Assembly (NCBI RefSeq): GCF_024834045.1
Contig: NZ_JANUXW010000002.1
Location: 354,191 to 418,190 of the forward strand
Direction of reading: 5' to 3'
Length of the DNA stretch: 64,000 nt
Source of the DNA: Neisseria montereyensis
GTDB taxonomy: Bacteria > Pseudomonadota > Gammaproteobacteria > Burkholderiales > Neisseriaceae
Position 1 is the first letter of the stretch, and each line of letters starts with the position of its first letter. The position numbers and the translations under genes were made by a program. Positions 1-9,937 of this stretch are shown piece after piece. The notes under the pieces are model-generated. The model worked only from the letters and a program-made list of their open reading frames with translations. It ran no database searches and was not told the DNA's origin.

Positions 1-440
1 TTGCCCGTGTCGCGCATGATAAAAAACGTAATCCGCAACCGATCACCATTAATGGGCGTGAGATATTGTGTAATGCCCACGATGATAAGGCTATTTGGTT
101 TGATTTTCGTGCCTTATGCTTCGGGCCGCGTTCGCAGGCAGATTATCTTTATTTGGCCGAGCATTATCAGATGGTTTTTGTGTCGGGTATTGAGAAATTA
201 AGCGAAGCGGAAAGGGCGGAGGCCCGTCGGTTAACTTGGCTGATAGATGTTCTTTATGATTATCGTGTGAAGTTTTGTGCGACTAGCCAGGTACCCGCCG
301 AAGATATTTATTTGGAAGGTGATTTTGCCAATGAATTTGTCCGTACAGTTAGCCGTATGGTAGAAATGCAGTCGGAAGAATATTTGGCGCTACCACATCT
401 TACCTTGGGTGAAAATAATAAAAAAAATGACGGTATTTAA
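1..440 (+). CDS. zapE: Cell division protein ZapE (AFG1-like ATPase), C-terminal part
   Basis: Only the last ~145 codons are inside the window; the reading frame enters at base 3 and runs to a TAA at 438-440. The visible part reads NGREILCNAHDDKAIWFDF, then CFGPRSQADYLYLAEHY and a segment with RLTWLIDVLYDYRVKF, which match the C-terminal region of the AFG1/ZapE P-loop ATPase family. ZapE is a cytoplasmic ATPase that acts at the division ring. The nucleotide-binding half lies upstream of the window, so its motifs cannot be checked here. ndk follows 75 bases downstream on the same strand. Confidence 0.8.
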   Translation, partial: ARVAHDKKRNPQPITINGREILCNAHDDKAIWFDFRALCFGPRSQADYLYLAEHYQMVFVSGIEKLSEAERAEARRLTWLIDVLYDYRVKFCATSQVPAEDIYLEGDFANEFVRTVSRMVEMQSEEYLALPHLTLGENNKKNDGI

Positions 441-515
441 CAAAATATTCAGGGTTTTTGTTAGAATGTATGCCCCTGATTTTATAAATCAATAAAAAAT
501 TAAAGGAAACTATTT

Positions 516-941
516 ATGGCTATCGAACGCACTATTTCTATTATCAAACCCGATGCGGTTGCAAAAAATGTTATCGGTCAGATTTATACCCGTTTTGAAA
601 ATAACGGATTACGCATTATTGCTGCTAAAATGAAACATCTGACTACAGAAGAAGCGCAGGGTTTTTATGCTGTGCACAAAGAGCGTCCTTTCTTTGCCGA
701 TTTGGTTTCTTTTATGACCAGCGGACCGGTTATGATTCAAGTATTGGAAGGCGAGAATGCCGTAGCCAAAAACCGTGAGTTAATGGGTGCAACCAACCCG
801 AAAGAAGCCGCTGCCGGTACAATTCGTGCCGACTTTGCAGATTCTATCGATGCCAATGCCGTACATGGTTCGGATAGTTTGGAAAATGCAGAAAAAGAAA
901 TTGCTTTCTTCTTTGATAACAGTGAAATTTGCGCCCGCTAA
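516..941 (+). CDS. ndk: Nucleoside diphosphate kinase
   Basis: 141 residues, the normal length of the family. It transfers the gamma phosphate between nucleoside triphosphates and diphosphates through a phosphohistidine. The catalytic His117 sits in the diagnostic NAVHGSDS motif, and the N-terminus [12 protein letters not shown] is typical. An AAAGGA ribosome site lies just before the ATG. The gene stands alone between zapE and rlmN, and a hairpin made from an uptake-sequence pair follows it, so it is probably monocistronic or co-read with zapE. Confidence 0.97.
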   Translation: MAIERTISIIKPDAVAKNVIGQIYTRFENNGLRIIAAKMKHLTTEEAQGFYAVHKERPFFADLVSFMTSGPVMIQVLEGENAVAKNRELMGATNPKEAAAGTIRADFADSIDANAVHGSDSLENAEKEIAFFFDNSEICAR

Positions 942-964
942 TAAGCATATGGCATTGTTCTTCG

Positions 965-1000
965 GGCTGTCTGAACATTCAGACGGCCTGAAGGTTTTTA
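965..1000 (+). terminator. Uptake-sequence hairpin after ndk
   Basis: GGCTGTCTGAA at 965-975 pairs with TTCAGACGGCC at 978-988 (one G-U pair), followed by a T-rich stretch. It is an inverted pair of uptake-sequence cores, one arm with a C-to-T change, placed where a terminator for ndk would be expected. Confidence 0.6.
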
Positions 1001-1067
1001 AATGACAGCTTTTGTTTAAAAGCTGAATAAATATATAAAGCTTTCATTTAAAAGCTTTCGAGAGAAC

Positions 1068-2168
1068 ATGAAAACGAATCTACTGAATTTTGATTTAAAC
1101 GGTTTAACCGAACATTTTGCACAAATGGGCGAAAAGCCTTTCCGTGCCAAACAAGTGATGCGGTGGATGCATCAGTCGGGTGCGGCCGGTTTTGACGAAA
1201 TGACCGACTTGGCCAAATCTTTGCGGGCAAAGTTAAATAACCAGGCCGTAGTAGCCGTGCCTGATTTATTGGTTTCGCAAGAGTCTTCGGACGGTACGCG
1301 TAAATGGTTGTTGGATGTCGGTACGGGTAATGGTGTGGAAACCGTGTTTATCCCTGAATCCGAACGGGGTACGTTGTGTATTTCTTCACAAGTGGGTTGT
1401 GCACTGGAATGCACGTTTTGCTCAACCGGCAGACAAGGGTTTAACCGCAACCTGACTGCGGCGGAAATTATCGGCCAGCTTTGGTGGGCCAATAAAGCTA
1501 TGGGTGTGACGCCTAAAAACGAGCGGGTGATTTCCAATGTAGTGATGATGGGTATGGGTGAGCCGTTGGCTAACTTTGATAATGTGGTGACCGCATTAAG
1601 TATTATGTTGGATGATCATGGTTATGGGTTGTCGCGCCGTCGTGTAACGGTATCTACTTCAGGTATGGTTCCGCAAATGGATAGATTGAAAGAAGTGATG
1701 CCGGTGGCTTTGGCCGTATCGTTACACGCTTCAAATGATGCTGTGCGTGATCAAATTGTGCCGTTAAATAAAAAATATCCATTGAAAGAATTGATGGCGG
1801 CATGTCGTCGTTATTTGGAAAAAGCACCAAGGGATTTTGTTACATTTGAATATGTGATGCTTGATGGTGTTAATGATAAACTACAACATGCGCGGGAATT
1901 GGTAGAGTTGGTGCGTGATGTGCCGTGTAAGTTTAATTTAATTCCTTTTAATCCGTTTCCGAATTCCGGTTATAACCGTTCGCGTAATGAAAATATCCGT
2001 ATATTCCGCGATGTTTTGCAACAGGCCGGCTTTGTCGTAACCGTTCGTAAAACCCGTGGTGATGATATCGATGCAGCTTGCGGTCAATTGGCCGGACAGG
2101 TTAAAGATAAAACACGCAGGCAGCAGAAATGGCAGCAAATTGTTTTGGAGCAAAGGGGGAATCTGTGA
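1068..2168 (+). CDS. rlmN: Dual-specificity 23S rRNA/tRNA adenine-C2 methyltransferase RlmN
   Basis: 366 residues. This radical-SAM enzyme methylates C2 of A2503 in 23S rRNA and A37 in some tRNAs. The cluster-binding motif CALECTFC (CX3CX2C) is present, as is the [12 protein letters not shown]-binding segment. The conserved C-terminal methyl-carrying cysteine is Cys338 in DIDAACGQL. It heads a tight run of overlapping genes: its TGA overlaps the GTG start of pilW, followed by rodZ and ispG. The rlmN-pilW-rodZ-ispG order is a common beta- and gammaproteobacterial arrangement. Confidence 0.96.
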   Translation: MKTNLLNFDLNGLTEHFAQMGEKPFRAKQVMRWMHQSGAAGFDEMTDLAKSLRAKLNNQAVVAVPDLLVSQESSDGTRKWLLDVGTGNGVETVFIPESERGTLCISSQVGCALECTFCSTGRQGFNRNLTAAEIIGQLWWANKAMGVTPKNERVISNVVMMGMGEPLANFDNVVTALSIMLDDHGYGLSRRRVTVSTSGMVPQMDRLKEVMPVALAVSLHASNDAVRDQIVPLNKKYPLKELMAACRRYLEKAPRDFVTFEYVMLDGVNDKLQHARELVELVRDVPCKFNLIPFNPFPNSGYNRSRNENIRIFRDVLQQAGFVVTVRKTRGDDIDAACGQLAGQVKDKTRRQQKWQQIVLEQRGNL

Positions 2169-2932
2169 AATTAAAAACATTAGGTTTGGTATTGTCTTCA
2201 GCATTGGTGTTAAGTGCATGTGCCGGAGCGGGAGGAGCTCGCTCAAGTGCGCATGATAAAGCTGATCAGATTGCCAATATTAAAACGCAATTGGCTTTGG
2301 AATATATGAAAGCCAAAGATTACCGTCAGGCCGTCAATAGTATTGATGAAGCATTGGCGGCAAATTCAAAGAATGAAAATGCTTGGCTAATTCGTGCACA
2401 AATTTATCAATATCTGAAAGTTGCCGATAAAGCCGAGGAAAGTTTCCAAAGAGCATTGGCTATTCAGCCCGATAGTGCGGAAATCAATAATAATTACGGT
2501 TGGTTTTTGTGTAGCGTTCAGAATAGGCCGAATGAATCGATTCGGTATTTTGATAAGGCACTTTCCGACCCTACTTACCCTTCACCTTATATTGCTAATT
2601 TGAATAAAGGGATATGTAGTGCGAAGATGGGGCAGTATTCGCTATCCGAAGCATATTTTGAACGTGCATTGGCCGCGCAACCGCAGTTTTTCCCGGCATT
2701 AAAAGAAATGGCGCGAACAAAAATGTTGGCAGGCAATCTAAGTGATGCCGATTATTACTTCAGGCAGTATCAAAGTAAAATCGACTCATTGAGTGCCGAT
2801 GATTTATTGTTGGGATGGCAGCTCTATAATGCTTTGGGTGATACGCAGGCTGCGTATGAGTATGAAGCTCAGCTGAGAGCTAATTATCCTTATTCCGAAG
2901 AATTGCAAACGATTACAACAGGACGCCTGTAA
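2165..2932 (+). CDS. pilW: Type IV pilus biogenesis lipoprotein PilW (TPR protein)
   Basis: 255 residues from the GTG at 2165, which overlaps the rlmN stop and follows AGGGGGA. An earlier in-frame ATG at 2129 would add twelve residues ahead of the signal peptide and is less likely. The N-terminus ends in the lipobox LSAC, so the mature protein is lipid-anchored. The rest is a solenoid of TPR helices (repeats such as [20 protein letters not shown] and [20 protein letters not shown]). In Neisseria PilW stabilises PilQ secretin multimers and is needed for functional type IV pili. The stop overlaps the rodZ start (TAATG). Confidence 0.9.
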   Translation: MKLKTLGLVLSSALVLSACAGAGGARSSAHDKADQIANIKTQLALEYMKAKDYRQAVNSIDEALAANSKNENAWLIRAQIYQYLKVADKAEESFQRALAIQPDSAEINNNYGWFLCSVQNRPNESIRYFDKALSDPTYPSPYIANLNKGICSAKMGQYSLSEAYFERALAAQPQFFPALKEMARTKMLAGNLSDADYYFRQYQSKIDSLSADDLLLGWQLYNALGDTQAAYEYEAQLRANYPYSEELQTITTGRL

Positions 2933-3825
2933 TGACTGACAATCAAGCAACTGAACAACACACACAAAATAATGCTGCGATAGAGTTGGGAGAGAAATTA
3001 AGGAAAGAACGGGAGCGAAAAAAACATTCGATTGGCGAGGTGGCCGAGCGTTTGAAGCTTTCTGCACGCCAAATTGAAGGTTTGGAGAGTGGTAATTATG
3101 AAGATATGCCGGAATTAGTTTTTGTGCGTGGTTTTTTACGTACCTATGGCCGGTTTTTAGGTATAGACGATGAAGAAATGTCGTCCTATCTAGATAGAAT
3201 AGTCCCTCAAAATCGTAGTAATGTTTATGCTGTCGATCGAAATGGCGGTTCATCATTTAATTATCAGCAAACCGAAGTCAAAAAATCATTTCCAAAGTGG
3301 ATTTTCGGTGTATTAGTCTTGGTATTGATTGGCGGCGGCGTATATATTTGGCAAAGTAAATCTAATTTAGAATATGCCAAGCAAAATGATTCGACACCAT
3401 CTGCCCAGTTAGAAAATGCATCGAATGCAGATTTGCAAGCAGGTAATATTTCCGTTGTGGCGATGAGTAGCGATGCCGTAGCGTCTGCCATTCTTAATCC
3501 TGATTCTACTCAAAATGCCTCAGGTGCTGCTTCGGCTGTGGCTCAAACTGCTTCGGCACCTGCCGAGGGTTCCGCGCCGGTTGCCGGCGAGTTGGTTGTT
3601 AAAGTTCGCTACCGTTCCAAATTGGTTATTAGAGATAAAGATGAGCAATTGGTGATTAATGAGATTGTTCCGGCTGGCAGCGAGCACCGCTTCCAAGGTG
3701 GAGCTCCTTATAATGTATGGATAGGTTACGCATTAGGTGCAACAGCTAATTATGGCGGGCAGGAAGTTGCCGTCCGGAAAAATATGGTGGGTAAAACCAC
3801 TTCGTCATTTATTGTAGGTCAGTAA
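2932..3825 (+). CDS. rodZ: RodZ-like helix-turn-helix membrane protein
   Basis: 297 residues. A Cro/CI-type helix-turn-helix domain occupies about residues 18-80 ([20 protein letters not shown]), followed by a single membrane helix at about 122-140 and an Ala/Ser-rich linker. A C-terminal domain of the DUF4115 type follows ([20 protein letters not shown]). This is the RodZ layout: cytoplasmic N-terminus, periplasmic C-terminus. In rods RodZ links MreB to wall synthesis; whether this organism keeps MreB is not visible here. The gene is translationally coupled to pilW upstream and ispG downstream by one-base overlaps. Confidence 0.85.
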   Translation: MTDNQATEQHTQNNAAIELGEKLRKERERKKHSIGEVAERLKLSARQIEGLESGNYEDMPELVFVRGFLRTYGRFLGIDDEEMSSYLDRIVPQNRSNVYAVDRNGGSSFNYQQTEVKKSFPKWIFGVLVLVLIGGGVYIWQSKSNLEYAKQNDSTPSAQLENASNADLQAGNISVVAMSSDAVASAILNPDSTQNASGAASAVAQTASAPAEGSAPVAGELVVKVRYRSKLVIRDKDEQLVINEIVPAGSEHRFQGGAPYNVWIGYALGATANYGGQEVAVRKNMVGKTTSSFIVGQ

Positions 3826-5096
3826 TGAGTCATTCTACCCTGAAGCGCCGTCAAACCCATCAAGTACAGGTTGGCCATGTTATGGTCGGTTCCGAATCGC
3901 CCGTTGTGGTTCAATCTATGACCAATACCGATACGGCCGATGCCGTAGGTACGGCAGAACAAATCAAGGCGTTGAGTGATGCCGGTTCGGAAATTGTACG
4001 GATTACAGTCAACAGCCCCGAAGCGGCTTCTAAAGTTTCGGAAATCAGAAGTCGCTTAGATGATATGGGATGTTTGACGCCGCTTGTGGGCGATTTCCAT
4101 TTTAATGGCGAAAAACTATTGAAAGAGTTTCCCGATTGTGCCAAAGCATTGGCAAAGTATCGTATTAATCCGGGTAATGTCGGTAAAGGTGTTAAGGGGG
4201 ATGAAAAATTTGCCTATATGATTCGTACGGCGGCAGAGCATGATAAAGCAGTCCGTATCGGCGTGAACTGGGGATCTTTAGATCAAAGTTTGGCCAAGCG
4301 TATGATGGACGCCAATTTAACTTCCGCCAATCCTAAAGCGCCTGAAGAAGTGATGAAAGAGGCGTTGATTGTCTCGGCATTGGAGTCGGCTCAAAAAGCG
4401 GTAGACTTAGGATTGCCTGAAAATAAAATTATTTTGTCTTGTAAAGTGAGTTCGGTACAGGATTTGATTCAGGTATATCGTGATTTGGGCAGCCGTTGCC
4501 AATATCCCTTGCATCTTGGATTGACTGAGGCGGGTATGGGTAGTAAAGGCATTGTGGCTTCTACAGCGGCATTATCTGTTTTATTGCAAGAAGGTATCGG
4601 CGATACTATCCGTATTTCACTGACACCCGAACCGGGAAGCCCGAGAACTCAAGAAGTGGTGGTTGCCCAAGAAATTTTGCAGACTATGGGATTGCGTTCT
4701 TTTACGCCCTTAGTGACTGCATGTCCGGGCTGTGGTCGTACAACCAGCACGGTTTTTCAAGAATTGGCTAGAGATATTCAACATTATCTGCGCGATAAGA
4801 TGATTGTATGGCGCACACAATATCCTGGTGTGGAATCTTTAAATGTGGCCGTGATGGGCTGTGTGGTGAATGGACCGGGTGAAAGTAAACTGGCCGATAT
4901 CGGCATCAGCCTACCGGGTACGGGTGAGACGCCTGTCGCGCCGGTTTATGTGGATGGCGAGCGGAAAGTTACCCTGAAAGGGGATAATATGGCTACTGAA
5001 TTCTTAGCTATTGTACAAGAGTATGTTGAAGCGAATTATGGTGCGGGTGGTAAGAAACGTAACGAGGCCAAAGTGATTCCGATTAGGTCTGCCTAA
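3825..5096 (+). CDS. ispG: 4-hydroxy-3-methylbut-2-enyl diphosphate synthase (flavodoxin/ferredoxin)
   Basis: 423 residues. It reduces methylerythritol cyclodiphosphate to HMBPP in the non-mevalonate isoprenoid pathway with a 4Fe-4S cluster. Cluster ligands are seen in CPGCGRTT and [10 protein letters not shown], and the N-terminal TIM barrel carries VGGDF-like and RINPGNVG segments. Start overlaps the rodZ stop (TAATG). ispF, another gene of the same pathway, lies near the far end of the window. Confidence 0.97.
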   Translation: MSHSTLKRRQTHQVQVGHVMVGSESPVVVQSMTNTDTADAVGTAEQIKALSDAGSEIVRITVNSPEAASKVSEIRSRLDDMGCLTPLVGDFHFNGEKLLKEFPDCAKALAKYRINPGNVGKGVKGDEKFAYMIRTAAEHDKAVRIGVNWGSLDQSLAKRMMDANLTSANPKAPEEVMKEALIVSALESAQKAVDLGLPENKIILSCKVSSVQDLIQVYRDLGSRCQYPLHLGLTEAGMGSKGIVASTAALSVLLQEGIGDTIRISLTPEPGSPRTQEVVVAQEILQTMGLRSFTPLVTACPGCGRTTSTVFQELARDIQHYLRDKMIVWRTQYPGVESLNVAVMGCVVNGPGESKLADIGISLPGTGETPVAPVYVDGERKVTLKGDNMATEFLAIVQEYVEANYGAGGKKRNEAKVIPIRSA

Positions 5097-5184
5097 CTGA
5101 CTTTTTATCTACTGAAGTATTTCAGACGGCATAATGCCGATATATTGAGAAAAGACATTTTAAAGATAAAAGAAAAGGCAGAAT

Positions 5185-5586
5185 ATGGTTTCTGATTTGC
5201 GTGATTTATTGTTGCGTCTTTATCTGATAAATAATATTCAGGTGGAACATAAAGTCTTTATTTATACCTATCTGGGGGTGAGTGATATTGCGGCCAATCC
5301 GTTTCAGTTTGTTAGTGCGGATTTACTGGAACATGTTAAAAAAAGCGTGATTTTGCAAAATCTACCTTCGGGTGAAATGATTCAGGCTTTTATTTATCCG
5401 GTCGGACATTTGGGTCGTAAGCATGATTGGGCTGTTGAAAATATTATGCTGTATGGTAATAAAAACGGTGTATTGATATCAATTGATTTGGATAAAGAAA
5501 GTATCAGCCAGTCGGATAAATACAAACAATTTATCGGATTAACCACCAGCATGTTAAGACAGTTTATCAATGGCGGTATGATATAA
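5185..5586 (+). CDS. Conserved small protein of unknown function
   Basis: 133 residues, not recognised. No signal peptide or membrane helix is evident. The protein has alternating hydrophobic stretches suggesting a compact alpha/beta fold (HKVFIYTYLGVSDIAANPF, AVENIMLYGNKNGVLISIDL) and a C-terminal helix ending FINGGMI. An AAAGGCAG-type ribosome site precedes the ATG. It sits between ispG and hisS on the same strand, with an uptake core just upstream (5123-5132) and another after the stop, so it is probably expressed with its neighbours. Codon use looks like the core genes, so it does not appear recently acquired. Confidence 0.7.
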   Translation: MVSDLRDLLLRLYLINNIQVEHKVFIYTYLGVSDIAANPFQFVSADLLEHVKKSVILQNLPSGEMIQAFIYPVGHLGRKHDWAVENIMLYGNKNGVLISIDLDKESISQSDKYKQFIGLTTSMLRQFINGGMI

Positions 5587-5619
5587 ACAGGCCGTCTGAA
5601 AAATTAAAGAACAATATAT

Positions 5620-6915
5620 ATGGGAACAAAAATCCAAGCCGTTAAAGGCATGAATGATTTGCTGCCGGTAGAGCAAAAAGATTTCAAATTAACAGCGTCT
5701 TTTTGGCAGGCATTTGAAGATACGGTCAGCCGTTGGGCGGGTCGCTTCGGTTATCAGCAAATTCGTACACCGATTGTCGAGCAAACCGGATTATTCGTGC
5801 GTTCAATTGGTGAAGAAACCGATGTGGTCGGCAAAGAAATGTATACCTTTGCCGATTCCAATGATAAGTTGAGTTTAAGTTTGCGCCCTGAAGGAACTGC
5901 ATCTTGTTTGCGAGCGGTGGTCGAACATAATCTGCTTTATAACAATCCGCAAAAATTATGGTATATGGGGCCGATGTTCCGCCGTGAACGGCCGCAAAAA
6001 GGCCGTTATCGCCAATTTCATCAAGTCGGTATCGAAGCCTTAGGATTTGAAGGGCCGGATATTGATGCGGAAATTATTGCCATGTCGGCAGATTTATGGA
6101 AAGAATTGGGCATTCGTGATTATCTGACGCTCGAAATCAACAGCTTAGGTAACCGTGAGGAGCGTGCTGCACACCGTGCTGCATTGGTGGCTTATCTTAG
6201 CCGTTATGAGGATAAATTAGATGAAGACAGTAAACGCCGCCTTCATACCAACCCTTTGCGTGTATTAGACAGTAAAAACCCGGATTTGCAGGAAATTTGT
6301 AATGCCGCACCGCATTTAACTGATTATTTGGGTGAGGCATCCCGCGCACATTATCAGCAGTTCAAAGCCATGTTGGATGGCTTGAATATTGATTATATTG
6401 AGAACCCACGGTTGGTTCGCGGATTGGACTACTACAACCAAACCGTATTCGAATGGACGACAGATAAACTCGGCGCACAAGCAACGGTTTGCGGTGGCGG
6501 GCGGTATGACGGACTAATTGAAGAGCTAGGTGGAAAACCTGCACCATCAATCGGTTTTGCCATGGGTGTAGAGCGCTTGCTGTTGTTGGTGCGTGAGTAC
6601 GGTAAATTGGCTTTTCAGACGGCCCCTGATATTTATGCCGTTCATCAGGGAGAGGGCGCGGCTTTGCAAGTGATGAAGTATGCGCAAGCACTCCGTTCAG
6701 ATGGATGGCGGGTATTGCAACATTCGGGTTATCAAAGTTTGAAAACACAAATGAAAAAAGCCGATGCTAGTGGAGCACGCTTTGCATTAATTGTTGCACA
6801 AAGCGAGCTTTCAGACGGCACGGTTACATTAAAAGATATGTCGGGGCGGCATGCTCAGGTGACTGTTGATGCCGCTTTATTAAGTGATACTTTAGAACAA
6901 TGGAAGAATAATTAA
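5620..6915 (+). CDS. hisS: Histidine--tRNA ligase
   Basis: 431 residues, standard for bacterial class II HisRS. Class II motif 2 is seen in [22 protein letters not shown], the histidine-specific signature in [15 protein letters not shown] and motif 3 in [12 protein letters not shown]; a C-terminal anticodon-binding domain follows. It charges tRNA-His in the cytoplasm. yfgM starts immediately after its stop codon, as in many proteobacteria. Confidence 0.97.
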   Translation: MGTKIQAVKGMNDLLPVEQKDFKLTASFWQAFEDTVSRWAGRFGYQQIRTPIVEQTGLFVRSIGEETDVVGKEMYTFADSNDKLSLSLRPEGTASCLRAVVEHNLLYNNPQKLWYMGPMFRRERPQKGRYRQFHQVGIEALGFEGPDIDAEIIAMSADLWKELGIRDYLTLEINSLGNREERAAHRAALVAYLSRYEDKLDEDSKRRLHTNPLRVLDSKNPDLQEICNAAPHLTDYLGEASRAHYQQFKAMLDGLNIDYIENPRLVRGLDYYNQTVFEWTTDKLGAQATVCGGGRYDGLIEELGGKPAPSIGFAMGVERLLLLVREYGKLAFQTAPDIYAVHQGEGAALQVMKYAQALRSDGWRVLQHSGYQSLKTQMKKADASGARFALIVAQSELSDGTVTLKDMSGRHAQVTVDAALLSDTLEQWKNN

Positions 6916-7542
6916 ATGGCAGCACATATTGAAGAACAAGAAGAACTTGAGAACTTCAAATACTTTTGGAATAAATGGGGTCGTTGGCTGTTCGGTATAT
7001 TGTTATTGGCGGCATTAGGCTATCTTGGTTATGTTTTCTACCAATCGCAACAGAATAAGCAAAATCAGGAAGCTGCTGGCGTATTGATTCAAATGGTAGA
7101 GAAAGAGCAGCAGTCAAAGAATGCCAATATCAATGCCGATTTACAAAATTTACAGCAAAACTATCCCGATAGTATTGCTGCAGCTCAGGCCACGTTAATG
7201 GCTGCTACCAAAGAATTTGATAATGGTAAATACGATATAGCGGCAGGCCATCTGAATTGGGTATTGAAAAATCAAAAATCCCCACCGGTTCAGGCTTTGG
7301 CCGTACAACGGTTGGCCGTTGTAAAACTGCAGCAAAATAAATTTGATGAAGCTTTAGCGGTTTTAGGAACCAAAGTTGATAAGGCATTCGAACCTTTATT
7401 GTTGGAAACCAAAGGTGATGTTTATGCTGCACAAGGTAAAAATAAAGAGGCCGTGCAAGCTTATGAGCAGGCTTTGGCACAAATGCCGGATGATGCTTTT
7501 AATCGGGAAAACATACAATTTAAAGCCGATCAATTGCAATAA
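6916..7542 (+). CDS. yfgM: YfgM-type ancillary SecYEG translocon protein (TPR)
   Basis: 208 residues. A short cytoplasmic N-terminus precedes one membrane helix (about residues 24-42, WLFGILLLAALGYLGYVFY). A periplasmic TPR domain follows (GDVYAAQGKNKEAVQAYEQAL near the C-terminus). This matches the YfgM family, which contacts the Sec translocon and periplasmic chaperones. It directly abuts hisS. In E. coli bamB sits between yfgM and der; here only a hairpin separates them. Confidence 0.88.
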   Translation: MAAHIEEQEELENFKYFWNKWGRWLFGILLLAALGYLGYVFYQSQQNKQNQEAAGVLIQMVEKEQQSKNANINADLQNLQQNYPDSIAAAQATLMAATKEFDNGKYDIAAGHLNWVLKNQKSPPVQALAVQRLAVVKLQQNKFDEALAVLGTKVDKAFEPLLLETKGDVYAAQGKNKEAVQAYEQALAQMPDDAFNRENIQFKADQLQ

Positions 7543-7567
7543 GGCCGTCTGAATGATATCGAATACA

Positions 7568-7602
7568 GGCTTGCGGAAGAATCTTCTGCAAGCCCGTTGT
7601 AT
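7568..7602 (+). terminator. Hairpin between yfgM and der
   Basis: GGCTTGC at 7568-7574 pairs with GCAAGCC at 7588-7594 and the stem continues inward through GGAAG/CTTCT. The T-run after it is weak (GTTGTATTTT), so it may be a weak terminator or a processing hairpin. Confidence 0.45.
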
Positions 7603-7644
7603 TTTAAGCGTACAATGCAGTAATTATATGAATAGAGTTATATT

Positions 7645-9102
7645 ATGAAACCCACCATTGCCCTTGTTGGCCGTCCTAATGTCGGTAAGTCTACGTTATT
7701 TAACCGATTAACCCGTACCAAAGATGCTTTGGTTGCAGATTTACCCGGCTTGACTCGGGATCGCCATTACGGACAAGGTAAAGTCGGCAGTAAACCTTAT
7801 TTGGTTGTAGATACAGGTGGTTTTGAGCCTGTTGTCGACAGCGGTATTCTACATGAGATGGCCAAGCATACTTTGCAGGCGATTGATGAAGCAGATGCCG
7901 TTGTGTTTTTAGTGGATGGTCGTAACGGTTTGACGCCGCAAGATAAAATTATTGCTGATAGACTTCGCCAAAGCCCAAGACCGGTTTATTTGGCTGTTAA
8001 TAAAGGTGAGGGTGGCAATCGTGCGGTATTGGCAGCAGAATTTTATGAGTTGGCTTTGGGTGAGCCCCATGTGATTTCAGGTGCGCATGGCGATGGTGTA
8101 TATTATCTTATTGAAGAAGTCTTAGAGAATTTTCCCAATGCTGAAGACGATGAAGAACAACCCAAACATCCGGTTTTTTCCGTTATCGGGCGGCCGAATG
8201 TAGGGAAATCCACTCTGGTTAACGCTATTCTCGGAGAAGACCGTGTGATTGCCTTTGATATGGCCGGAACTACTCGAGATAGTATTCATATTGATTTCGA
8301 GCGTGATGGCAAGCCGTTTACGATCATTGATACTGCGGGGGTACGCCGTCGCGGTAAAGTGGAAGAAGCAGTAGAAAAGTTTTCGGTGATTAAAGCCATG
8401 CAAGCAGTTGAAGCATCTAATGTGGCTGTTTTGGTGTTGGATGCACAACAAGATATTGCAGATCAAGATGCGACTATTGCAGGTTTTGCGCTTGAAGCCG
8501 GTCGAGCTTTGGTGATTGCTGTCAATAAATGGGACGGTATCAGCGAAGAAAGACGTGAGCAAGTAAAACAGGATATTGCCCGTAAGTTGTATTTCCTTGA
8601 TTTTGCTAAGTTCCATTATATTTCTGCGTTAAAAGAAAAAGGTATTGACGGTCTATTTGACAGTATTCAGGCCGCTTATGATGCAGCTATGATTAAAATG
8701 CCTACGCCTAAAATCACTCGTGTTTTACAGTCTGCAATAGAACGTCAGGCACCACCGCGCTCCGGATTGGTTAGGCCTAAAATGCGTTATGCCCATCAGG
8801 GTGGAATGAATCCGCCGGTGATTGTGATACATGGTAATTCATTGGGTGCAATTTCAGACAGTTATACCCGATATCTGACACAAACATTCCGTAAAGCATT
8901 TCATCTTCAAGGTACACCTTTGCGTATTCAATATAATGTTTCGGAAAATCCTTATGAGAAATCAACAGATAAACCGACTAAAAAACCGTTGCGTCGGGTG
9001 GCATTGAGCAATCGTATTGAAAAGCGGGAAGGAAGAAAAGAAGAAAAAAGCCGTTTTAAAAAGAAAACCAAGGTTAGTGTAAAAAAAATGCACAATAAAT
9101 AG
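7645..9102 (+). CDS. der: Ribosome biogenesis GTPase Der (EngA)
   Basis: 485 residues with the two tandem G domains that define Der. The first has [12 protein letters not shown] with VVDTGG and NKGE; the second has [12 protein letters not shown] with [11 protein letters not shown] and NKWD. A KH-like C-terminal domain and a Lys/Arg-rich tail end the protein. Der is an essential factor for 50S subunit assembly. It is the last gene of the first plus-strand block. Confidence 0.97.
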   Translation: MKPTIALVGRPNVGKSTLFNRLTRTKDALVADLPGLTRDRHYGQGKVGSKPYLVVDTGGFEPVVDSGILHEMAKHTLQAIDEADAVVFLVDGRNGLTPQDKIIADRLRQSPRPVYLAVNKGEGGNRAVLAAEFYELALGEPHVISGAHGDGVYYLIEEVLENFPNAEDDEEQPKHPVFSVIGRPNVGKSTLVNAILGEDRVIAFDMAGTTRDSIHIDFERDGKPFTIIDTAGVRRRGKVEEAVEKFSVIKAMQAVEASNVAVLVLDAQQDIADQDATIAGFALEAGRALVIAVNKWDGISEERREQVKQDIARKLYFLDFAKFHYISALKEKGIDGLFDSIQAAYDAAMIKMPTPKITRVLQSAIERQAPPRSGLVRPKMRYAHQGGMNPPVIVIHGNSLGAISDSYTRYLTQTFRKAFHLQGTPLRIQYNVSENPYEKSTDKPTKKPLRRVALSNRIEKREGRKEEKSRFKKKTKVSVKKMHNK

Positions 9103-9184
9103 TGTTAATGTTTAGCTTAGCATAGATTTTACTGGCTGAATTACTAGTAGATAAAAACATCATGGCTATCTAAAATAGTCAAGA

Positions 9185-9212
9185 TTGACATAATACAAAT
9201 CTTTGTTCTAAA
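9185..9212 (+). promoter_or_regulatory. Candidate promoter for the azurin gene
   Basis: TTGACA at 9185-9190 with a 16-base spacer to TCTAAA at 9207-9212 lies in the 200-base AT-rich gap before the azurin gene. The -35 is perfect and the -10 is weak, so an activator may be involved; no clear FNR site was seen. Confidence 0.4.
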
Positions 9213-9303
9213 AAATACCTAATAGTGTATGGTGGCTTTAAAATATTACATTACTAAAGTATTTGGTTAAAAATTTTAAACAACCTGTATTCAGGAGTTA
9301 TAT

Positions 9304-9864
9304 ATGAAAACTTATTTAGCCTTACTTTCTGCTGCTGTTTTAAGCTTGTCTGCATGCTCCCAAGAGTCTCCGGCGCCTTCTGAACAGCCTGCTGAAACTG
9401 CTGTTGAAGCATCTGCTGCTGTTGAAACAGATGATGTATCTTCTGCGCCGACACCTTCTGCGGATGCTCAAGATGTTGTATGTAATATGGTTGTTGAATC
9501 TGATGATGCAATGAGGTTTAATACCGATGAAATCAATATCAGTAAAGCATGTCAAGAGTATACGATTACTTTAAAACATGTTGGTAAAATACCCAAGGCC
9601 GCAATGGGGCACAATCTTGTAATTGCCAAAACCGAAGATGTTGATGGTATTGTGAAAGATGGTGCTGCCGCACAAATTGATAATGGTTATTTAAAAGTGG
9701 GAGATGAGCGTATTATTGCGGCAACTGAATTAATTGGTGGTGGTGAAGAAACAACTGTTACCGTTGATACCAGTAAATTAGCAAATGGTGAGAAATATGA
9801 ATTTTTCTGTTCATTTCCAGGCCATATTGGCTTAATGCGTGGTACGGTTAATTTGGTAGATTAA
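9304..9864 (+). CDS. Lipid-anchored azurin (Laz-type cupredoxin)
   Basis: 186 residues. The signal peptide ends in the lipobox LSAC with lipid-bearing Cys18. Residues 19-57 are a Pro/Ala/Ser/Glu-rich spacer, and the remainder is an azurin domain. Copper ligands are visible: His103 (MGHN), Cys169, His174 and the axial Met178 in FFCSFPGHIGLM; Cys60 and Cys83 fit the conserved disulfide. Neisserial Laz is a surface or periplasm-facing electron carrier that also supports peroxide defence. The spacer lacks the regular AAEAP repeats of the pathogenic-species H.8 antigen. Confidence 0.93.
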   Translation: MKTYLALLSAAVLSLSACSQESPAPSEQPAETAVEASAAVETDDVSSAPTPSADAQDVVCNMVVESDDAMRFNTDEINISKACQEYTITLKHVGKIPKAAMGHNLVIAKTEDVDGIVKDGAAAQIDNGYLKVGDERIIAATELIGGGEETTVTVDTSKLANGEKYEFFCSFPGHIGLMRGTVNLVD

Positions 9865-9889
9865 AGATTTTAAAAGTGTGGATATAAAG

Positions 9890-9925
9890 AAGCGGATACA
9901 CCAAGTGATGTATCCGCTTTATTAT
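9890..9925. terminator. Bidirectional terminator between azurin and maeB
   Basis: An 11-base perfect stem, AAGCGGATACA at 9890-9900 and TGTATCCGCTT at 9909-9919, separated by 8 bases and followed by TTATTATT. It lies between two convergent genes. Confidence 0.8.
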
Positions 9926-9937
9926 TGCTGCTGTTTA

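Noticed and set aside
2129-2164. ATG at 2129 as the pilW start
   Set aside because: It would put twelve polar residues before the signal peptide and lie deep inside rlmN; GTG 2165 has the ribosome site AGGGGGA and directly begins the signal peptide.
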